Origin: an uncultured Flavobacteriales bacterium
Lineage (GTDB): Bacteria; Bacteroidota; Bacteroidia; Flavobacteriales; Schleiferiaceae
DNA: 64,000 bases
Direction: 5' to 3'
NCBI GenBank assembly: GCA_913055685.1
Contig: CAJXKC010000004.1
Location: 1-64,000 of the forward strand
Position numbers and translations under genes: made by a program. Shown piece by piece: positions 33,491 to 42,768 of the stretch. The notes under the pieces are model-generated. The model had not been told where the DNA came from. It ran no database searches and was given only the letters and a program-made list of their open reading frames with translations. Each line of letters starts with the position of its first letter. Positions within the stretch are counted from its first letter, which is position 1.

Positions 33491-35803
33491 TTGGCAAAGA
33501 AAAAACGGAAAACCGCCCCCAAATCTAGATCCAAGTCTAAGCCTCGTTCGAAATGGATTACTGTCCTTTTCAAACTTGCATTGCTGGCCTTTTTAGGTCT
33601 GAGTCTATTATTCACTTCAGTTTATTTTGGTTTTTGGGGAGCTATTCCCAGTAGCTCGGAGCTCAAAGAGATCCAGCATTCTGAGGCAAGCAGCATTCTT
33701 TCTAAAGAAGGGAAACTTATTGATAAGGTTTACCGGGTTAATCGTCGGCTGGTAGAATTCCCAGACTTACCCGAGCACCTGAAGCAGGCCCTTATTGCCA
33801 CCGAAGACGAGCGGTTCTACGAGCACGCGGGTATCGATTGGCGCAGCCTAGCAAGGGTGATTATTAAATCCATTCTACTGCAAGATGAGAGCGCTGGTGG
33901 TGGTAGTACCATTAGTCAGCAGCTCGCTAAAAACCTCTTTGGTCGTAAAGACTTTGGGGCCATTAGTATCGTCATTAACAAGTTTAAAGAGATCATTATC
34001 GCCAAGCGCTTGGAGGGTATTTACTCTAAGGATGAAATCCTCGCCCTCTATTTTAATACCGTGAGTTTCTCCGAAAACACCTATGGTATTGGGGCGGGCA
34101 GCGAGCGATTTTTTAGCAAGGAGGTAAAGGATTTAAATCCGGAAGAAGCGGCAGTTTTAATAGGCTTATTAAAAGCTAATACTTATTACAATCCTCGTTT
34201 AAATCCAGAGCCGGCCTTAGAGCGCCGTAATGTGGTTTTGGCTCAGATGCAGCGTAATGATTTTATCACTGAGGAGGAGCGCGATTCGCTTCAAGCCTTG
34301 CCCTTGGAATTAAAATACCGAAACTTACTTACTAGCGGACCCGCCCCTTATTTCAGCGCCCAAGTGCAGAAGGAATTAACGAGTCTATTGAAAGATAAGG
34401 TAAAGGCCGATGGCAGTGCTTGGGACCCTCGATCCGACGGTTTAATAATTAAGACCACCTTAATTGCGAAAAAGCAGGAAGATCTCCAGGCTTCTTACGA
34501 TAAGCACCTTATTTCCTGGCAGAATAAATTCTTTGATCATTGGTCTAGTCGGGAGCCTTGGTCCAATCAAAAACGCTTTTTTGATCAGGCTAGACAAGCG
34601 ACTCCCTTTTATCAGGCATTAGCGGCTCAGGGTCTAAGCGAGGAAGAAATTGATCGGGCTTGGCAGATAAAAAGACCCATGCAGCTCTTTAATCCCGGTG
34701 GCGATTTAAGTGGCAATTTTAGCATGAATGACTCGCTAAGTCATTACTTAAAGTTATTGCGAGGTGCTTCAGTGATCTTGGATCCTAAAAGCGGAGCAGT
34801 GAAGGCATGGATCGGCGGACCTAATTTCCGCTACTTACCTTTTGATGCCGCCGCAGCACCACATTCAGTCGCTTCTACTTTCAAGCCCATTGTTATTGCC
34901 GCTGCCTTAGAAGCAGGTTTTGAGCCCTGTGAGTACCAGTCGGCCGAGCAAAAGAGCTTTCCAGAATACGACAATTGGACGCCTGGTAATTACGACGATA
35001 ATTACGAAGGCTTTTACAGTATGGCCGGAACCTTGAAGAAATCGGTGAACACCAGCACAGTAGCTTGGTTCTTGGCGACCGGAGAATTAAAAGTGCGCGA
35101 TTTAGCGGTGCGGATGGGATTAGGTCCCCAGATACCTAAAGGGCCGACCCTGGCTCTCGGGACCCTGGCCGCTAGTCCTTTGCAAATGGCGGTGGCCTAT
35201 GCGGCCTTTGCCAATGGGGGTAAGAAGGTGAGTCCTTATTTTATTGAGTCGGTGCAAACCAAAGATGGAGAATACCTTTTCAAAAGATCGGCCCCGAAGT
35301 CCATTGAGGTGATTAGCCCGGAGACCGCTCAAATAGTAGCTGAGCTTTTACAGGGGGTGGTGTACGATGGTACCGCTAAATCTTTAAGCAGTACTTATGG
35401 TGTGCGCAAGCCTTGGGCCGGGAAAACTGGAACCTCGCAAAAATACAGCGACGCTTGGTTTGCCGCCTTTTCACCGCAGGAAGTGGTGCTCACTTGGATG
35501 GGCGGGGTAAACCCCATTATTCGTTTCAGGAGCGGTAGCCTAGGTTCGGGTTCTACCATGGCCTTACCGGTATTCGCGCGCTATGCCCAAAAACAATCAG
35601 AGCGCATTCAGTGGCCCGAACTATCGGAAGACCTTATAGCCGCTTTAGATTGTCCCGATTACCGAGAGGAAAACTTCTGGGATCGCTTAAGGGATGTTTT
35701 CGATGTGGATATTGAAGTTGAAGGTGATTCTACTAAAAACGAAGAGCCCAAAGACGAATCTAAGGGCTCTTGGTGGGAACGATTGTTTAAAAAGCGCACT
35801 TAA
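33491..35803 (+). CDS. penicillin-binding protein 1A (class A, bifunctional)
   Basis: Peptidoglycan glycosyltransferase and transpeptidase of 770 residues. A basic N terminus is followed by a membrane helix (about 22-45), the GT51 domain with catalytic E105 (TEDERFYEHAGID), GGGSTISQQLAKNLF and E175 (KRLEGIYSKDEIL), then the transpeptidase domain with S462-x-x-K465 (ASTFKP), SVN and K645-T-G (KTGTSQ). All catalytic motifs are intact. The start is TTG 33491 (MAKKKRK): no ATG precedes the membrane helix, and six bases after the previous gene fits. A Glu/Lys-rich C-terminal tail ends in KKRT. Confidence 0.92.
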   Translation: MAKKKRKTAPKSRSKSKPRSKWITVLFKLALLAFLGLSLLFTSVYFGFWGAIPSSSELKEIQHSEASSILSKEGKLIDKVYRVNRRLVEFPDLPEHLKQALIATEDERFYEHAGIDWRSLARVIIKSILLQDESAGGGSTISQQLAKNLFGRKDFGAISIVINKFKEIIIAKRLEGIYSKDEILALYFNTVSFSENTYGIGAGSERFFSKEVKDLNPEEAAVLIGLLKANTYYNPRLNPEPALERRNVVLAQMQRNDFITEEERDSLQALPLELKYRNLLTSGPAPYFSAQVQKELTSLLKDKVKADGSAWDPRSDGLIIKTTLIAKKQEDLQASYDKHLISWQNKFFDHWSSREPWSNQKRFFDQARQATPFYQALAAQGLSEEEIDRAWQIKRPMQLFNPGGDLSGNFSMNDSLSHYLKLLRGASVILDPKSGAVKAWIGGPNFRYLPFDAAAAPHSVASTFKPIVIAAALEAGFEPCEYQSAEQKSFPEYDNWTPGNYDDNYEGFYSMAGTLKKSVNTSTVAWFLATGELKVRDLAVRMGLGPQIPKGPTLALGTLAASPLQMAVAYAAFANGGKKVSPYFIESVQTKDGEYLFKRSAPKSIEVISPETAQIVAELLQGVVYDGTAKSLSSTYGVRKPWAGKTGTSQKYSDAWFAAFSPQEVVLTWMGGVNPIIRFRSGSLGSGSTMALPVFARYAQKQSERIQWPELSEDLIAALDCPDYREENFWDRLRDVFDVDIEVEGDSTKNEEPKDESKGSWWERLFKKRT

Positions 35804-36510
35804 CTCTCGGTGCTGCCTTGATAGCCAAAGACACGCTCCAGTAATAAAGTTACCCGGGCCGCGGGGTCTTGTCTAATCTTAGCTTCCTCTTCGGCCATTA
35901 ATTTAAAGAGGCCGTCTAAGGTGCGGTTCATCACGTACTCACTTAAATCTGTTTCAATAGGGTCTACAAAAGGAATTTTATTGTAGGTACTCACTACAGG
36001 TTCCCAGTATTTTGTGATACCTACTGTTTGCAGACTATTATCTATTTCTGGTCGGAAGGCAGAACGCAGTTGATTACTGGTTCTAGAGCGGAGATAACGG
36101 GTAGCTGCATCTTCATCACCCTTATAGATGCCGTAAACATCGGCGATAGTCATGGAAGTAATGGCATTTTTAAAAATAGGGGTGGCTTTGGCAGCAGCCT
36201 TTTCGGCCCCGTGGTTCATGGTTTCTACAAAATTATCGACCACCATGCCCATGCCTAGATCTCGCAAAGTAGAGGCTGCGCGTTGTGCTTCGGGTGGAAA
36301 GGGAATACGAATCTTGGGATTAGCAAAAAAGCCGTCTTCCTTCGAGCTGCGACTAACCGCATTCTGAATGCTAATTTGCAGGGCTTCTTTGAGTGCCTGA
36401 CTAATTTCTAACTCCGTTGGTGCGATAGGGCCGGTCGGAATGTAATCGAATATTTTACAAGCGCTGGCGCTAACCAGTAGGATAAGAGCGAGACTAATTT
36501 TACGTAGCAT
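35800..36510 (-). CDS. DUF4197 domain-containing lipoprotein
   Basis: Exported protein of 236 residues. The lipoprotein signal MLRKISLALILLVSASAC gives a lipobox Cys; the rest follows the DUF4197 pattern (EISQALKEALQISIQNAVSR, NPKIRIPFPPEAQRAASTLRDLG, ITSMTIADVYGIYKGDEDAATRYL). Function unknown. ATG 36510 is used since an upstream ATG adds 11 residues before the signal. Its stop overlaps the pbp1A stop by four bases, in convergent orientation. Confidence 0.82.
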   Translation of the reverse strand: MLRKISLALILLVSASACKIFDYIPTGPIAPTELEISQALKEALQISIQNAVSRSSKEDGFFANPKIRIPFPPEAQRAASTLRDLGMGMVVDNFVETMNHGAEKAAAKATPIFKNAITSMTIADVYGIYKGDEDAATRYLRSRTSNQLRSAFRPEIDNSLQTVGITKYWEPVVSTYNKIPFVDPIETDLSEYVMNRTLDGLFKLMAEEEAKIRQDPAARVTLLLERVFGYQGSTES

Positions 36511-36557
36511 GTTTGTTGATTTTGGAATTAGCAAATTAATCATTCTAAAACAATCTT

Positions 36558-36585
36558 TTGATAGCCACGTATTAATTTACATTTG
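36558..36585 (+). promoter_or_regulatory. Bacteroidota promoter (-33 TTG, -7 TACATTTG)
   Basis: TTG at 36558-36560 and TACATTTG at 36578-36585, 17 bases apart, 15 bases upstream of the cinA ATG. Matches the TTG-N(17-23)-TAnnTTTG form of the primary sigma factor in this phylum. Confidence 0.65.
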
Positions 36586-36600
36586 CCACAAATTTGAAGC

Positions 36601-37848
36601 ATGCAAGCGGAAATAATTGCAATTGGAGATGAAATACTGATTGGTCAGACTATTGATACCAATTCTGCCTTTATCGCGAGTCAGCTGAACCTCCACGGTA
36701 TAAAAGTCCATTTAAAGCGCGTTATCGCCGATGATGCGCAGGCAATTAAGCAAGCCTTAGATAGCGTGGACCCTAAAACCAAGTACGTGTTTATGACTGG
36801 TGGCTTGGGGCCTACCAAGGATGATATTACCAAAAAGACCTTACTGGAATACTTCGGCGGGGAAATGGAGTTTAAGCCTGAAGTATATGCGCAAATTGTA
36901 AAGCTCTTCGCTTCCTTTAATAGAGAACCCAAAGAGGTGCATCGTCAACAAGCTTTTGTGCCAAGCTCCTGTGAGGCTATCGTAAACGACACCGGAACCG
37001 CTCCAGGCATGCGCTTTGAGAAAGAAGGACGCTTTTATTTTTCGAGTCCGGGTGTGCCCTACGAAACCGAGCATCTCGTAGGCGATAAAATTATCCCTTG
37101 GATTTTAGAGACTCAGGAGTCGGGCAGTATTTATCATAAAACCCTAATAACCCAGGGCATTGGTGAAAGTGATTTGGCCGAAAAATTAAGCGATTGGGAA
37201 AACAGCCTTCCGGCGGATGTGAAACTGGCCTATTTACCCTCACCAGGATTAGTGAAGTTACGCTTAAGCGGACATGCCTCTAATCGAGAAGAGAGCACCA
37301 AAAAGGTGAGTGAGCAAATTGCCATTTTAAGACACTTGCTGGGCGATTTAGTTTTTGGGGAAGATGCTCACTCCTTGGAAGAAATAGTAGGCAAGTCTTT
37401 ATTGGCGAGAGAGTCGACCGTGGCTGTTGCCGAAAGTTGTACCGGTGGATACATTGGTCATTTAATAACAAAAGTGCCCGGTAGCTCGGCTTATTTTTTA
37501 GGTGGCATTATTAGCTACAGCAATAGCTTAAAGATGCAATTACTGGGGGTGAAGGAAGAAAGTTTAAAAAACTTTGGTGCCGTGAGTGAAGAGGTTGCAC
37601 TGGAAATGGCGGAAGGGGTGCGCAAGAAATGTGGTAGTGATTTCGGAATTTCTACTACTGGAGTCGCGGGCCCATCAGGCGGAAGCCCAGAAAAACCGGT
37701 CGGTACCGTGTGGATAGGCATTGCGGGACCAAGCGGAGCAGTGGCTCGGAAATATAATTTTGGCGCCAATCGGGAGCGTAATATTCGACGTTCGGCTCTG
37801 ATGGCATTAGACCGACTAAGAAAAGAAGTTCAGAAAATTGAAAATTAG
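36601..37848 (+). CDS. cinA: competence/damage-inducible protein CinA
   Basis: Cytoplasmic protein of 415 residues with an N-terminal MoCF-like (COG1058) domain (AEIIAIGDEILIGQTIDTNS at the start, FMTGGLGPTKDDITKKTL) and a C-terminal CinA/nicotinamide-nucleotide amidase domain (AVAESCTGGYIGHLITKVPGSS, STTGVAGPSGGSPEKPVGTVW). Family members hydrolyse NMN to NaMN and some act on ADP-ribose. Length is standard. Next downstream, after 59 bases and a separate promoter, is the rpmB operon. Confidence 0.93.
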   Translation: MQAEIIAIGDEILIGQTIDTNSAFIASQLNLHGIKVHLKRVIADDAQAIKQALDSVDPKTKYVFMTGGLGPTKDDITKKTLLEYFGGEMEFKPEVYAQIVKLFASFNREPKEVHRQQAFVPSSCEAIVNDTGTAPGMRFEKEGRFYFSSPGVPYETEHLVGDKIIPWILETQESGSIYHKTLITQGIGESDLAEKLSDWENSLPADVKLAYLPSPGLVKLRLSGHASNREESTKKVSEQIAILRHLLGDLVFGEDAHSLEEIVGKSLLARESTVAVAESCTGGYIGHLITKVPGSSAYFLGGIISYSNSLKMQLLGVKEESLKNFGAVSEEVALEMAEGVRKKCGSDFGISTTGVAGPSGGSPEKPVGTVWIGIAGPSGAVARKYNFGANRERNIRRSALMALDRLRKEVQKIEN

Positions 37849-37850
37849 GT

Positions 37851-37880
37851 TTGTACCGCTATAATTTTTATCTACTTTTG
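37851..37880 (+). promoter_or_regulatory. promoter of rpmB operon (-33 TTG, -7 TACTTTTG)
   Basis: TTG at 37851-37853 and TACTTTTG at 37873-37880, exactly 19 bases apart, 27 bases before the rpmB ATG. A clean match to the phylum consensus. Confidence 0.8.
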
Positions 37881-37907
37881 CAGACCCAAATTTAAGAAGC
37901 GATATCC

Positions 37908-38147
37908 ATGTCAAGAGTATGTGAGCTGACCGGCAAAAAGGCAATGAGTGGAAACAATGTTTCCTTCTCCAATAAGAAGAACAAGCGTAAGTTCAACGTG
38001 AATCTAATGAGAAAGCGTTTTTACTTACCAGAGGAAGACCGTTGGATTACCCTACGTGTATCTGCCTCTGCGCTTAAAAATATCAACAAGAAAGGTTTGG
38101 CGACGGTAATTAAAGAAGCCCGCGCCAACGGATATCTCACCAAATAA
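37908..38147 (+). CDS. rpmB: 50S ribosomal protein L28
   Basis: Large-subunit protein bL28 of 79 residues. The start SRVCELTGKKAMSGNNVSFSN matches the family; only one Cys remains of the zinc-binding pairs, so it is the zinc-free type. First gene of a ribosomal operon with rpmG (12 bases downstream) and bL38. Confidence 0.95.
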   Translation: MSRVCELTGKKAMSGNNVSFSNKKNKRKFNVNLMRKRFYLPEEDRWITLRVSASALKNINKKGLATVIKEARANGYLTK

Positions 38148-38159
38148 GACTGAAGCACG

Positions 38160-38342
38160 ATGGCTAAGAAAGGCAACCGAGTTCAAGTTATTTTAGAGTG
38201 CACCGAGCATAAAGATAGTGGTATGCCAGGTACTTCTCGTTATGTAACTACCAAGAACAAGAAGAATACTCCAGATCGTATGGAACTTAAGAAATACAAT
38301 CCTATTCTTAAGCGTCATACTGTTCATAAAGAAATCAAGTAA
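38160..38342 (+). CDS. rpmG: 50S ribosomal protein L33
   Basis: Large-subunit protein bL33 of 60 residues ([19 protein letters not shown], then [20 protein letters not shown]). The CxxC pairs of the zinc-ribbon form are absent; only C14 is left, so this is also the zinc-independent type. Middle gene of the rpmB-rpmG-bL38 operon. Confidence 0.95.
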   Translation: MAKKGNRVQVILECTEHKDSGMPGTSRYVTTKNKKNTPDRMELKKYNPILKRHTVHKEIK

Positions 38343-38353
38343 AAGATTAAGAG

Positions 38354-38503
38354 ATGGCAAAGAAAGTAGTAGCAACCCTTAAGTCTGGTGATTCGGCTCA
38401 GTTTACCAAAGTGGTAAAAATGGTGAAGTCGGAAAAAACTGGCGCTTACACTTTTGAAGAGAAAGTAGTAAACAAGGAGCACATTAAAGACTTCTTCGGT
38501 TAG
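38354..38503 (+). CDS. ribosomal protein bL38 (DUF4295)
   Basis: A 49-residue protein, too short for many gene finders: MAKKVVATLKSGDSAQFTKV followed by KMVKSEKTGAYTFEEKVVNK and EHIKDFFG. It matches the DUF4295 family, which from memory of the Flavobacterium ribosome structure is a large-subunit protein named bL38, confined to Bacteroidota. It starts 11 bases after rpmG and ends before a terminator, so it is the third gene of the ribosomal operon. Lys-rich, as expected. Confidence 0.9.
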   Translation: MAKKVVATLKSGDSAQFTKVVKMVKSEKTGAYTFEEKVVNKEHIKDFFG

Positions 38504-38528
38504 TAGTAGTCTTTTGAAAACTTATATA

Positions 38529-38559
38529 CCCGCTGTCTGAAAAGAGAGCGGGTTTTTTT
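38529..38559 (+). terminator. intrinsic terminator of rpmB operon
   Basis: CCCGCT pairs with AGCGGG, with an inner TCT/AGA extension and GAAA-like loop, followed by seven T. It lies 25 bases after the bL38 stop. Confidence 0.88.
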
Positions 38560-38655
38560 GTTTACGGCTTTAATATTCCCGACTATTTAAGGTTTGGGTA
38601 TTAGCTTCTGGCAGAGATTAGAATATTAGGAACAATCTAATCTTTAAAGCGCAAT

Positions 38656-38690
38656 AAAAAAGCCCTTCGGCCTTGACCGAAGGGCATTTT
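38656..38690 (-). terminator. intrinsic terminator of the OMP gene
   Basis: On the minus strand GCCCTTCGG pairs with CCGAAGGGC (9 bp, 6-base loop), followed by six T; it lies 20 bases downstream of the stop at 38710. Confidence 0.9.
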
Positions 38691-38709
38691 TAATTTTATA
38701 GTTTCTATC

Positions 38710-39477
38710 CTACAAGAGGTAACCTAAAGTAAAGTAGAAGGGGAAGAGTCTGCCAGAACTAGCTCCGGCGCCAGCGGCTTTCTTTACCGATTCTTCCAGT
38801 GACTCTTGATCGGGTATCGCATCGAAATAATTGTCGGGCGGACTAGCGAATGCATAGCTAATTTGTGTGCCAAAGCCTACTAGGTATTTATCTTCAAAAA
38901 TACGTTGGTAGCCCCAGCCAAAGCCAACCGGAAATAAGCTTCTACTTCCTGGCTCAATAACAATATTAGGGTTAGAAGAACTACCTATCCATTCGAAATT
39001 AACCTCCCCATAGGAGACGTTTTGATATCCCACAAAAATCTCATAGTACCAACCTAGGGGGGCAAAATGTTTGTAATACCAACGCGCCGCAATTTCAATT
39101 CCCATCGCATTGCCAGGAATAAAGCTTTCTAATCGATAATAATCATCACCGAAGTAAAAGCCTTCATTTAAAATCGAAGTGCCAAAATGAAAGCTTTGCT
39201 GGCTTAAAGAGGTACGTAAGGAGAACTTACGAGACATTACCCGCTCGTAGCTTAATTGATTTTCGTAAAAGAGTCCCCATAGGTCGTACTCTCCTCGAGA
39301 ACCGTCCACGTTATAGTCGATTTCGGGTCCGCTTGGCTGGAAGCCGGGACCGATTAAGCCGCGGTAAGAAATAATATCGCGCTTTCCTAAATAGCCGGGA
39401 GCACTCTGGGCAAAGCCAGTGCTTAGACTAAGTAGAAGCAAGAGGGTTAAATAGGTCAAGCGATTAAAATTGATCAT
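38710..39477 (-). CDS. putative outer membrane beta-barrel protein
   Basis: Unrecognised exported protein of 255 residues. A signal peptide (about 1-23, STGFAQ) is followed by alternating hydrophobic strands with many aromatic residues (WGLFYENQLSYERVMS, MGIEIAARWYYKHFAP, FPVGFGWGYQRIFEDKYLVGF) and a C-terminal FYFTLGYLL, a pattern of a small outer membrane barrel. Starts three bases after the M48 gene ends, so it is co-transcribed with it; the protease may assist its assembly, as inference only. Confidence 0.65.
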   Translation of the reverse strand: MINFNRLTYLTLLLLLSLSTGFAQSAPGYLGKRDIISYRGLIGPGFQPSGPEIDYNVDGSRGEYDLWGLFYENQLSYERVMSRKFSLRTSLSQQSFHFGTSILNEGFYFGDDYYRLESFIPGNAMGIEIAARWYYKHFAPLGWYYEIFVGYQNVSYGEVNFEWIGSSSNPNIVIEPGSRSLFPVGFGWGYQRIFEDKYLVGFGTQISYAFASPPDNYFDAIPDQESLEESVKKAAGAGASSGRLFPFYFTLGYLL

Positions 39478-39480
39478 GGT

Positions 39481-41727
39481 TTAGCTTTTTTCTTGTTTGA
39501 TCTGAATAAGTTGGTTGTATAGCACACTGCGCAGATAATCTGGGGAATCCTTAGTCGAATACTCCGTTTCATCGTAAAAAACCAATTCGCCAGTTTCGGT
39601 ATCAATTACCACCATAAAGGCAACGCTTTCGTAGTCGGTAACAAATAAATTACCGAAAGCATAGGGGATACTAGGCGGGAAAAAGATGGAATAGTAAAGG
39701 GTGAATATCCCTAGACTATAGGGCATGCGCGCGGTTTTATTTCCGGTGAAGACCAAGTATTTGGTGTCGTACTTGGCCATAACATCCTTAACCAGGTCTA
39801 CCGTACTCACATAATTAACTCCTTTAGGTTGCTTAATGCGTTCGTAGAGGTAGGAGCGCAGGATCATTAAATCATTAAACTTCTCTTCGTCGCGCTTATC
39901 CAGACTTCCGTAGTCGAGAAAGTCGTATTCTAAGCCGGCAACTCGCGCCACTTTAAATAGTTCTTTATGGTAATCCTGGCGCATACGCTCGGTTTTAGCG
40001 TATCGTACCTCTTCCTCATCAGAATCAATTTTACGGGTTTGAGCGTAAACTGGGGTTAAGAACAGTACTCGGTCGATACCGTGAGCCTGCACGGGCTTAT
40101 CGTATTTAGAAGGAGTTGTAACTCTAATGCGGGTAACCTTTACATTGTCATCGGAATCCTCTTCCTTCTCATTAGCATATTCCTTGGCGGCTTTACTGAA
40201 ACTTTCAGCAAACAGACTATCACCAAAGTAGGGCACAAAATTATAGTGGTAGGCGGCTTCCTTATCCTTCAGTAGGTTGGAGGTACCACGACGGGTTCTG
40301 ATATTGGCAATCTTACTACTCCGCCCTCGGCTTGCTTCGGCCACTGAGTCAATTTTCTCCTCTCTCATCTCGGCCTCAAATTCTCTTACGAAGTCATCGT
40401 CTTGTAAATAGCTTTCTTCAAAGAGAGCTCGCATACTTAGGTCAAAAAGCTCCTTCCCTTTTATATCGTTTGGGTACTGCTTAATGTACTCATAGCTATG
40501 TGCTACCGCAAGACTGCGAATATCTTCATAGCTTAAATGTCTTAGTAAAAAGTAGATCTGCTGACTTTGTCCTTCTACCTTTTCGTAATGCGGGATAGCC
40601 TTGTCAATCACATTAAATTGTACATAATCGGCTAATTGGTGTAAGGTTACCGCACGCAAATAGCTACTAAAAGCACTTGGTCCGTAGGTTTTGTCTAAAA
40701 GGAAACATTGATATAGAGTAGAGGCTAAGGCCTTGTGCTCCATATACATGCGCGCACTTTCGAAGCGGGCTATTTTTTGCGCATTCTTAAAGCGCTCTTC
40801 GCTGATTAGGTATTTAGCCCCATCATTACCGGCGGTTTCCCTTTCCAAAATAGCTTCTTTACGCTTTTTAATGTTGGGGTGACTGGTTTCAGAATCGTCA
40901 AAATCTTCTCGCGCAGTAATAGGTTTAAGGTCCTCTAAATAGTATTCCATTGGATAGGAAACGGGACCGCGTTCTAACCATTCCTTTTCATAGGGTATTT
41001 CATCAAAAGGAAGGTAAGAATAGAGGAGGATGTCCATCATATACTCCGCCTCACGATGACTGTAACCGGCGGGTAAATAATAATCTTCCAAGCCTTTGGT
41101 ATCGGCCTCTAACTCGTGTTCTTGCGAATATTTGTTAAAGTTCTCTAGTTCCTCTTCATCTTCATCGGAAAACCATCCCGAAGCTGCTTCAGAACGTCGT
41201 TCACGCTCAAGGTATTGGTCGACCGAATGACTTTCGCGATAGTGAATGATTTCGTGTGCTAAAACCGCTGCTAATTGCGCTTCGTTTTCGGCTTCGGCAA
41301 TTAGTCCGTGGTTTACCAATAAAATGCCTGAATTGGTAGCGGCTGCATTAACGCTGGGAGTACGTACCGTGTAAACTCTAATTTTAGCGCGCAATTCTGG
41401 ATCGTCCTTTAAGAGTAAATCTACAATTTCATTGCAGTATTGGCTTACAGCATCTCCATATAATATGTCTCCAGAAGCTAAAAACCGATTTAAGTAAAAC
41501 TCGCTTTCTTCTACATACTCCTCTTGGCTATCCGATTCGAAGCGAGCAGAGCTTTTTCGAATATTATCATTTTCAATTGCTACGCGCTCTTCGAAATTGC
41601 GAAAAAAGTCTTCGGGTACTTCCCCGACACTTTTTAAAGGCTCTTCCCAAAGAGGGAGCTCAGACTGACTAAAAGTAGCGAAGCTGGTAAGTAGGAAGCA
41701 ACAGCTAAGGCTAAGTTTTTTAAGCAT
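39481..41727 (-). CDS. M48 family metallopeptidase, large
   Basis: Exported zinc protease of 748 residues. The signal peptide (MLKKLSLSCCFLLTSFATFSQ) starts at ATG 41727; a further upstream ATG adds 12 residues before it. The zinc motif is HEIIH (LAAVLAHEIIHYRESH), with the third ligand in QEHELEADTKGLEDY, as in M48 proteases such as BepA/YcaL. The C-terminal 400 residues are long and unrecognised, with TPR-like helices and a final beta domain (VVIDTETGELVFYDE). Operon with the downstream barrel gene. Confidence 0.8.
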   Translation of the reverse strand: MLKKLSLSCCFLLTSFATFSQSELPLWEEPLKSVGEVPEDFFRNFEERVAIENDNIRKSSARFESDSQEEYVEESEFYLNRFLASGDILYGDAVSQYCNEIVDLLLKDDPELRAKIRVYTVRTPSVNAAATNSGILLVNHGLIAEAENEAQLAAVLAHEIIHYRESHSVDQYLERERRSEAASGWFSDEDEEELENFNKYSQEHELEADTKGLEDYYLPAGYSHREAEYMMDILLYSYLPFDEIPYEKEWLERGPVSYPMEYYLEDLKPITAREDFDDSETSHPNIKKRKEAILERETAGNDGAKYLISEERFKNAQKIARFESARMYMEHKALASTLYQCFLLDKTYGPSAFSSYLRAVTLHQLADYVQFNVIDKAIPHYEKVEGQSQQIYFLLRHLSYEDIRSLAVAHSYEYIKQYPNDIKGKELFDLSMRALFEESYLQDDDFVREFEAEMREEKIDSVAEASRGRSSKIANIRTRRGTSNLLKDKEAAYHYNFVPYFGDSLFAESFSKAAKEYANEKEEDSDDNVKVTRIRVTTPSKYDKPVQAHGIDRVLFLTPVYAQTRKIDSDEEEVRYAKTERMRQDYHKELFKVARVAGLEYDFLDYGSLDKRDEEKFNDLMILRSYLYERIKQPKGVNYVSTVDLVKDVMAKYDTKYLVFTGNKTARMPYSLGIFTLYYSIFFPPSIPYAFGNLFVTDYESVAFMVVIDTETGELVFYDETEYSTKDSPDYLRSVLYNQLIQIKQEKS

Positions 41728-41814
41728 AATTAAAGTTTGATTAATGGTTTGCAATAATAGCAAACCACAGTTACGATTCTTAGAATTTGCCGATATTTGT
41801 TGCCATTTTTAGCT

Positions 41815-42768
41815 ATGGGCATATTTGGAAAGCTCTTCTCAAAAGAGGAAAAGAAAGAACAATTAGATCAGGGTCTAGAAAAGACTAAGGCCAGTGTATT
41901 CTCGAAACTTAGCAAGGCTATTGCTGGTAAGTCTAAGGTAGACGATGAGGTGCTGGATGAGCTCGAGGAAGTTTTAATTAGCTCCGATGTGGGGGTTAAT
42001 ACCACGGTGAAGATAATTGAGGCGATAGAAGAAAGGGTGTCAAGAGATAAATACCTGGGCACAGCCGAGCTAAACCAGATTCTACGCGAAGAAATTGCCA
42101 ATCTTTTACAAGACGCCCTCGATGGTAGCCAGGGTTTCGAATTACCAGCTCACCGACCCCATGTGATCATGGTAGTTGGTGTTAATGGGGTTGGAAAAAC
42201 AACCACCATCGGTAAACTAGCCTATCAATACAAGCAAGCAGGATTAGAGGTAGTTCTTGGCGCAGCTGATACATTTAGAGCAGCCGCAGTAGACCAATTA
42301 GGAATTTGGAGCGAGCGAGTAGGGGTACCCATTGTGAAACAAGCGATGGGTTCCGATCCGGCTTCGGTAGCATTCGATGCAGTCCAATCGGCCATCAGCC
42401 GTAAGGCAGACGTGGTAATTATTGATACCGCGGGTCGTTTGCATAATAAGGTTAACCTGATGAATGAGCTTTCGAAGATTAAGCGTGTTATGCAAAAGCT
42501 CGTTCCCGAAGCGCCGCATGAAGTGCTTTTAGTTTTAGATGCTTCTACCGGTCAAAATGCCCTGGAGCAAGCCAAGCAATTTAGTAAGGCCACCGAAGTT
42601 AGCGCCCTGGCACTTACTAAATTAGACGGTACGGCTAAAGGTGGGGTGGCCATCGGAATTTCGGATCAATTACAAATCCCGGTGAAATACATTGGGGTAG
42701 GTGAAGGCATCGAAGACCTACAACTTTTTGATAAGGATGCTTTTGTTAATTCACTATTTGAACATTAA
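41815..42768 (+). CDS. ftsY: signal recognition particle receptor FtsY
   Basis: SRP-dependent membrane targeting GTPase, 317 residues. The start MGIFGKLFSKEEKKEQ (ATG 41815) replaces an upstream TTG. The NG domain follows: four-helix N part, G1 GVNGVGKTTTIGKL, G2 DTFRAAAVDQL, G3 DTAGRLHNK and G4 TKLDGTAKGG with the closing GVGEGIEDL. No long acidic A domain, as usual in this phylum. It shares one base with rimO (TAATG). Confidence 0.95.
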   Translation: MGIFGKLFSKEEKKEQLDQGLEKTKASVFSKLSKAIAGKSKVDDEVLDELEEVLISSDVGVNTTVKIIEAIEERVSRDKYLGTAELNQILREEIANLLQDALDGSQGFELPAHRPHVIMVVGVNGVGKTTTIGKLAYQYKQAGLEVVLGAADTFRAAAVDQLGIWSERVGVPIVKQAMGSDPASVAFDAVQSAISRKADVVIIDTAGRLHNKVNLMNELSKIKRVMQKLVPEAPHEVLLVLDASTGQNALEQAKQFSKATEVSALALTKLDGTAKGGVAIGISDQLQIPVKYIGVGEGIEDLQLFDKDAFVNSLFEH

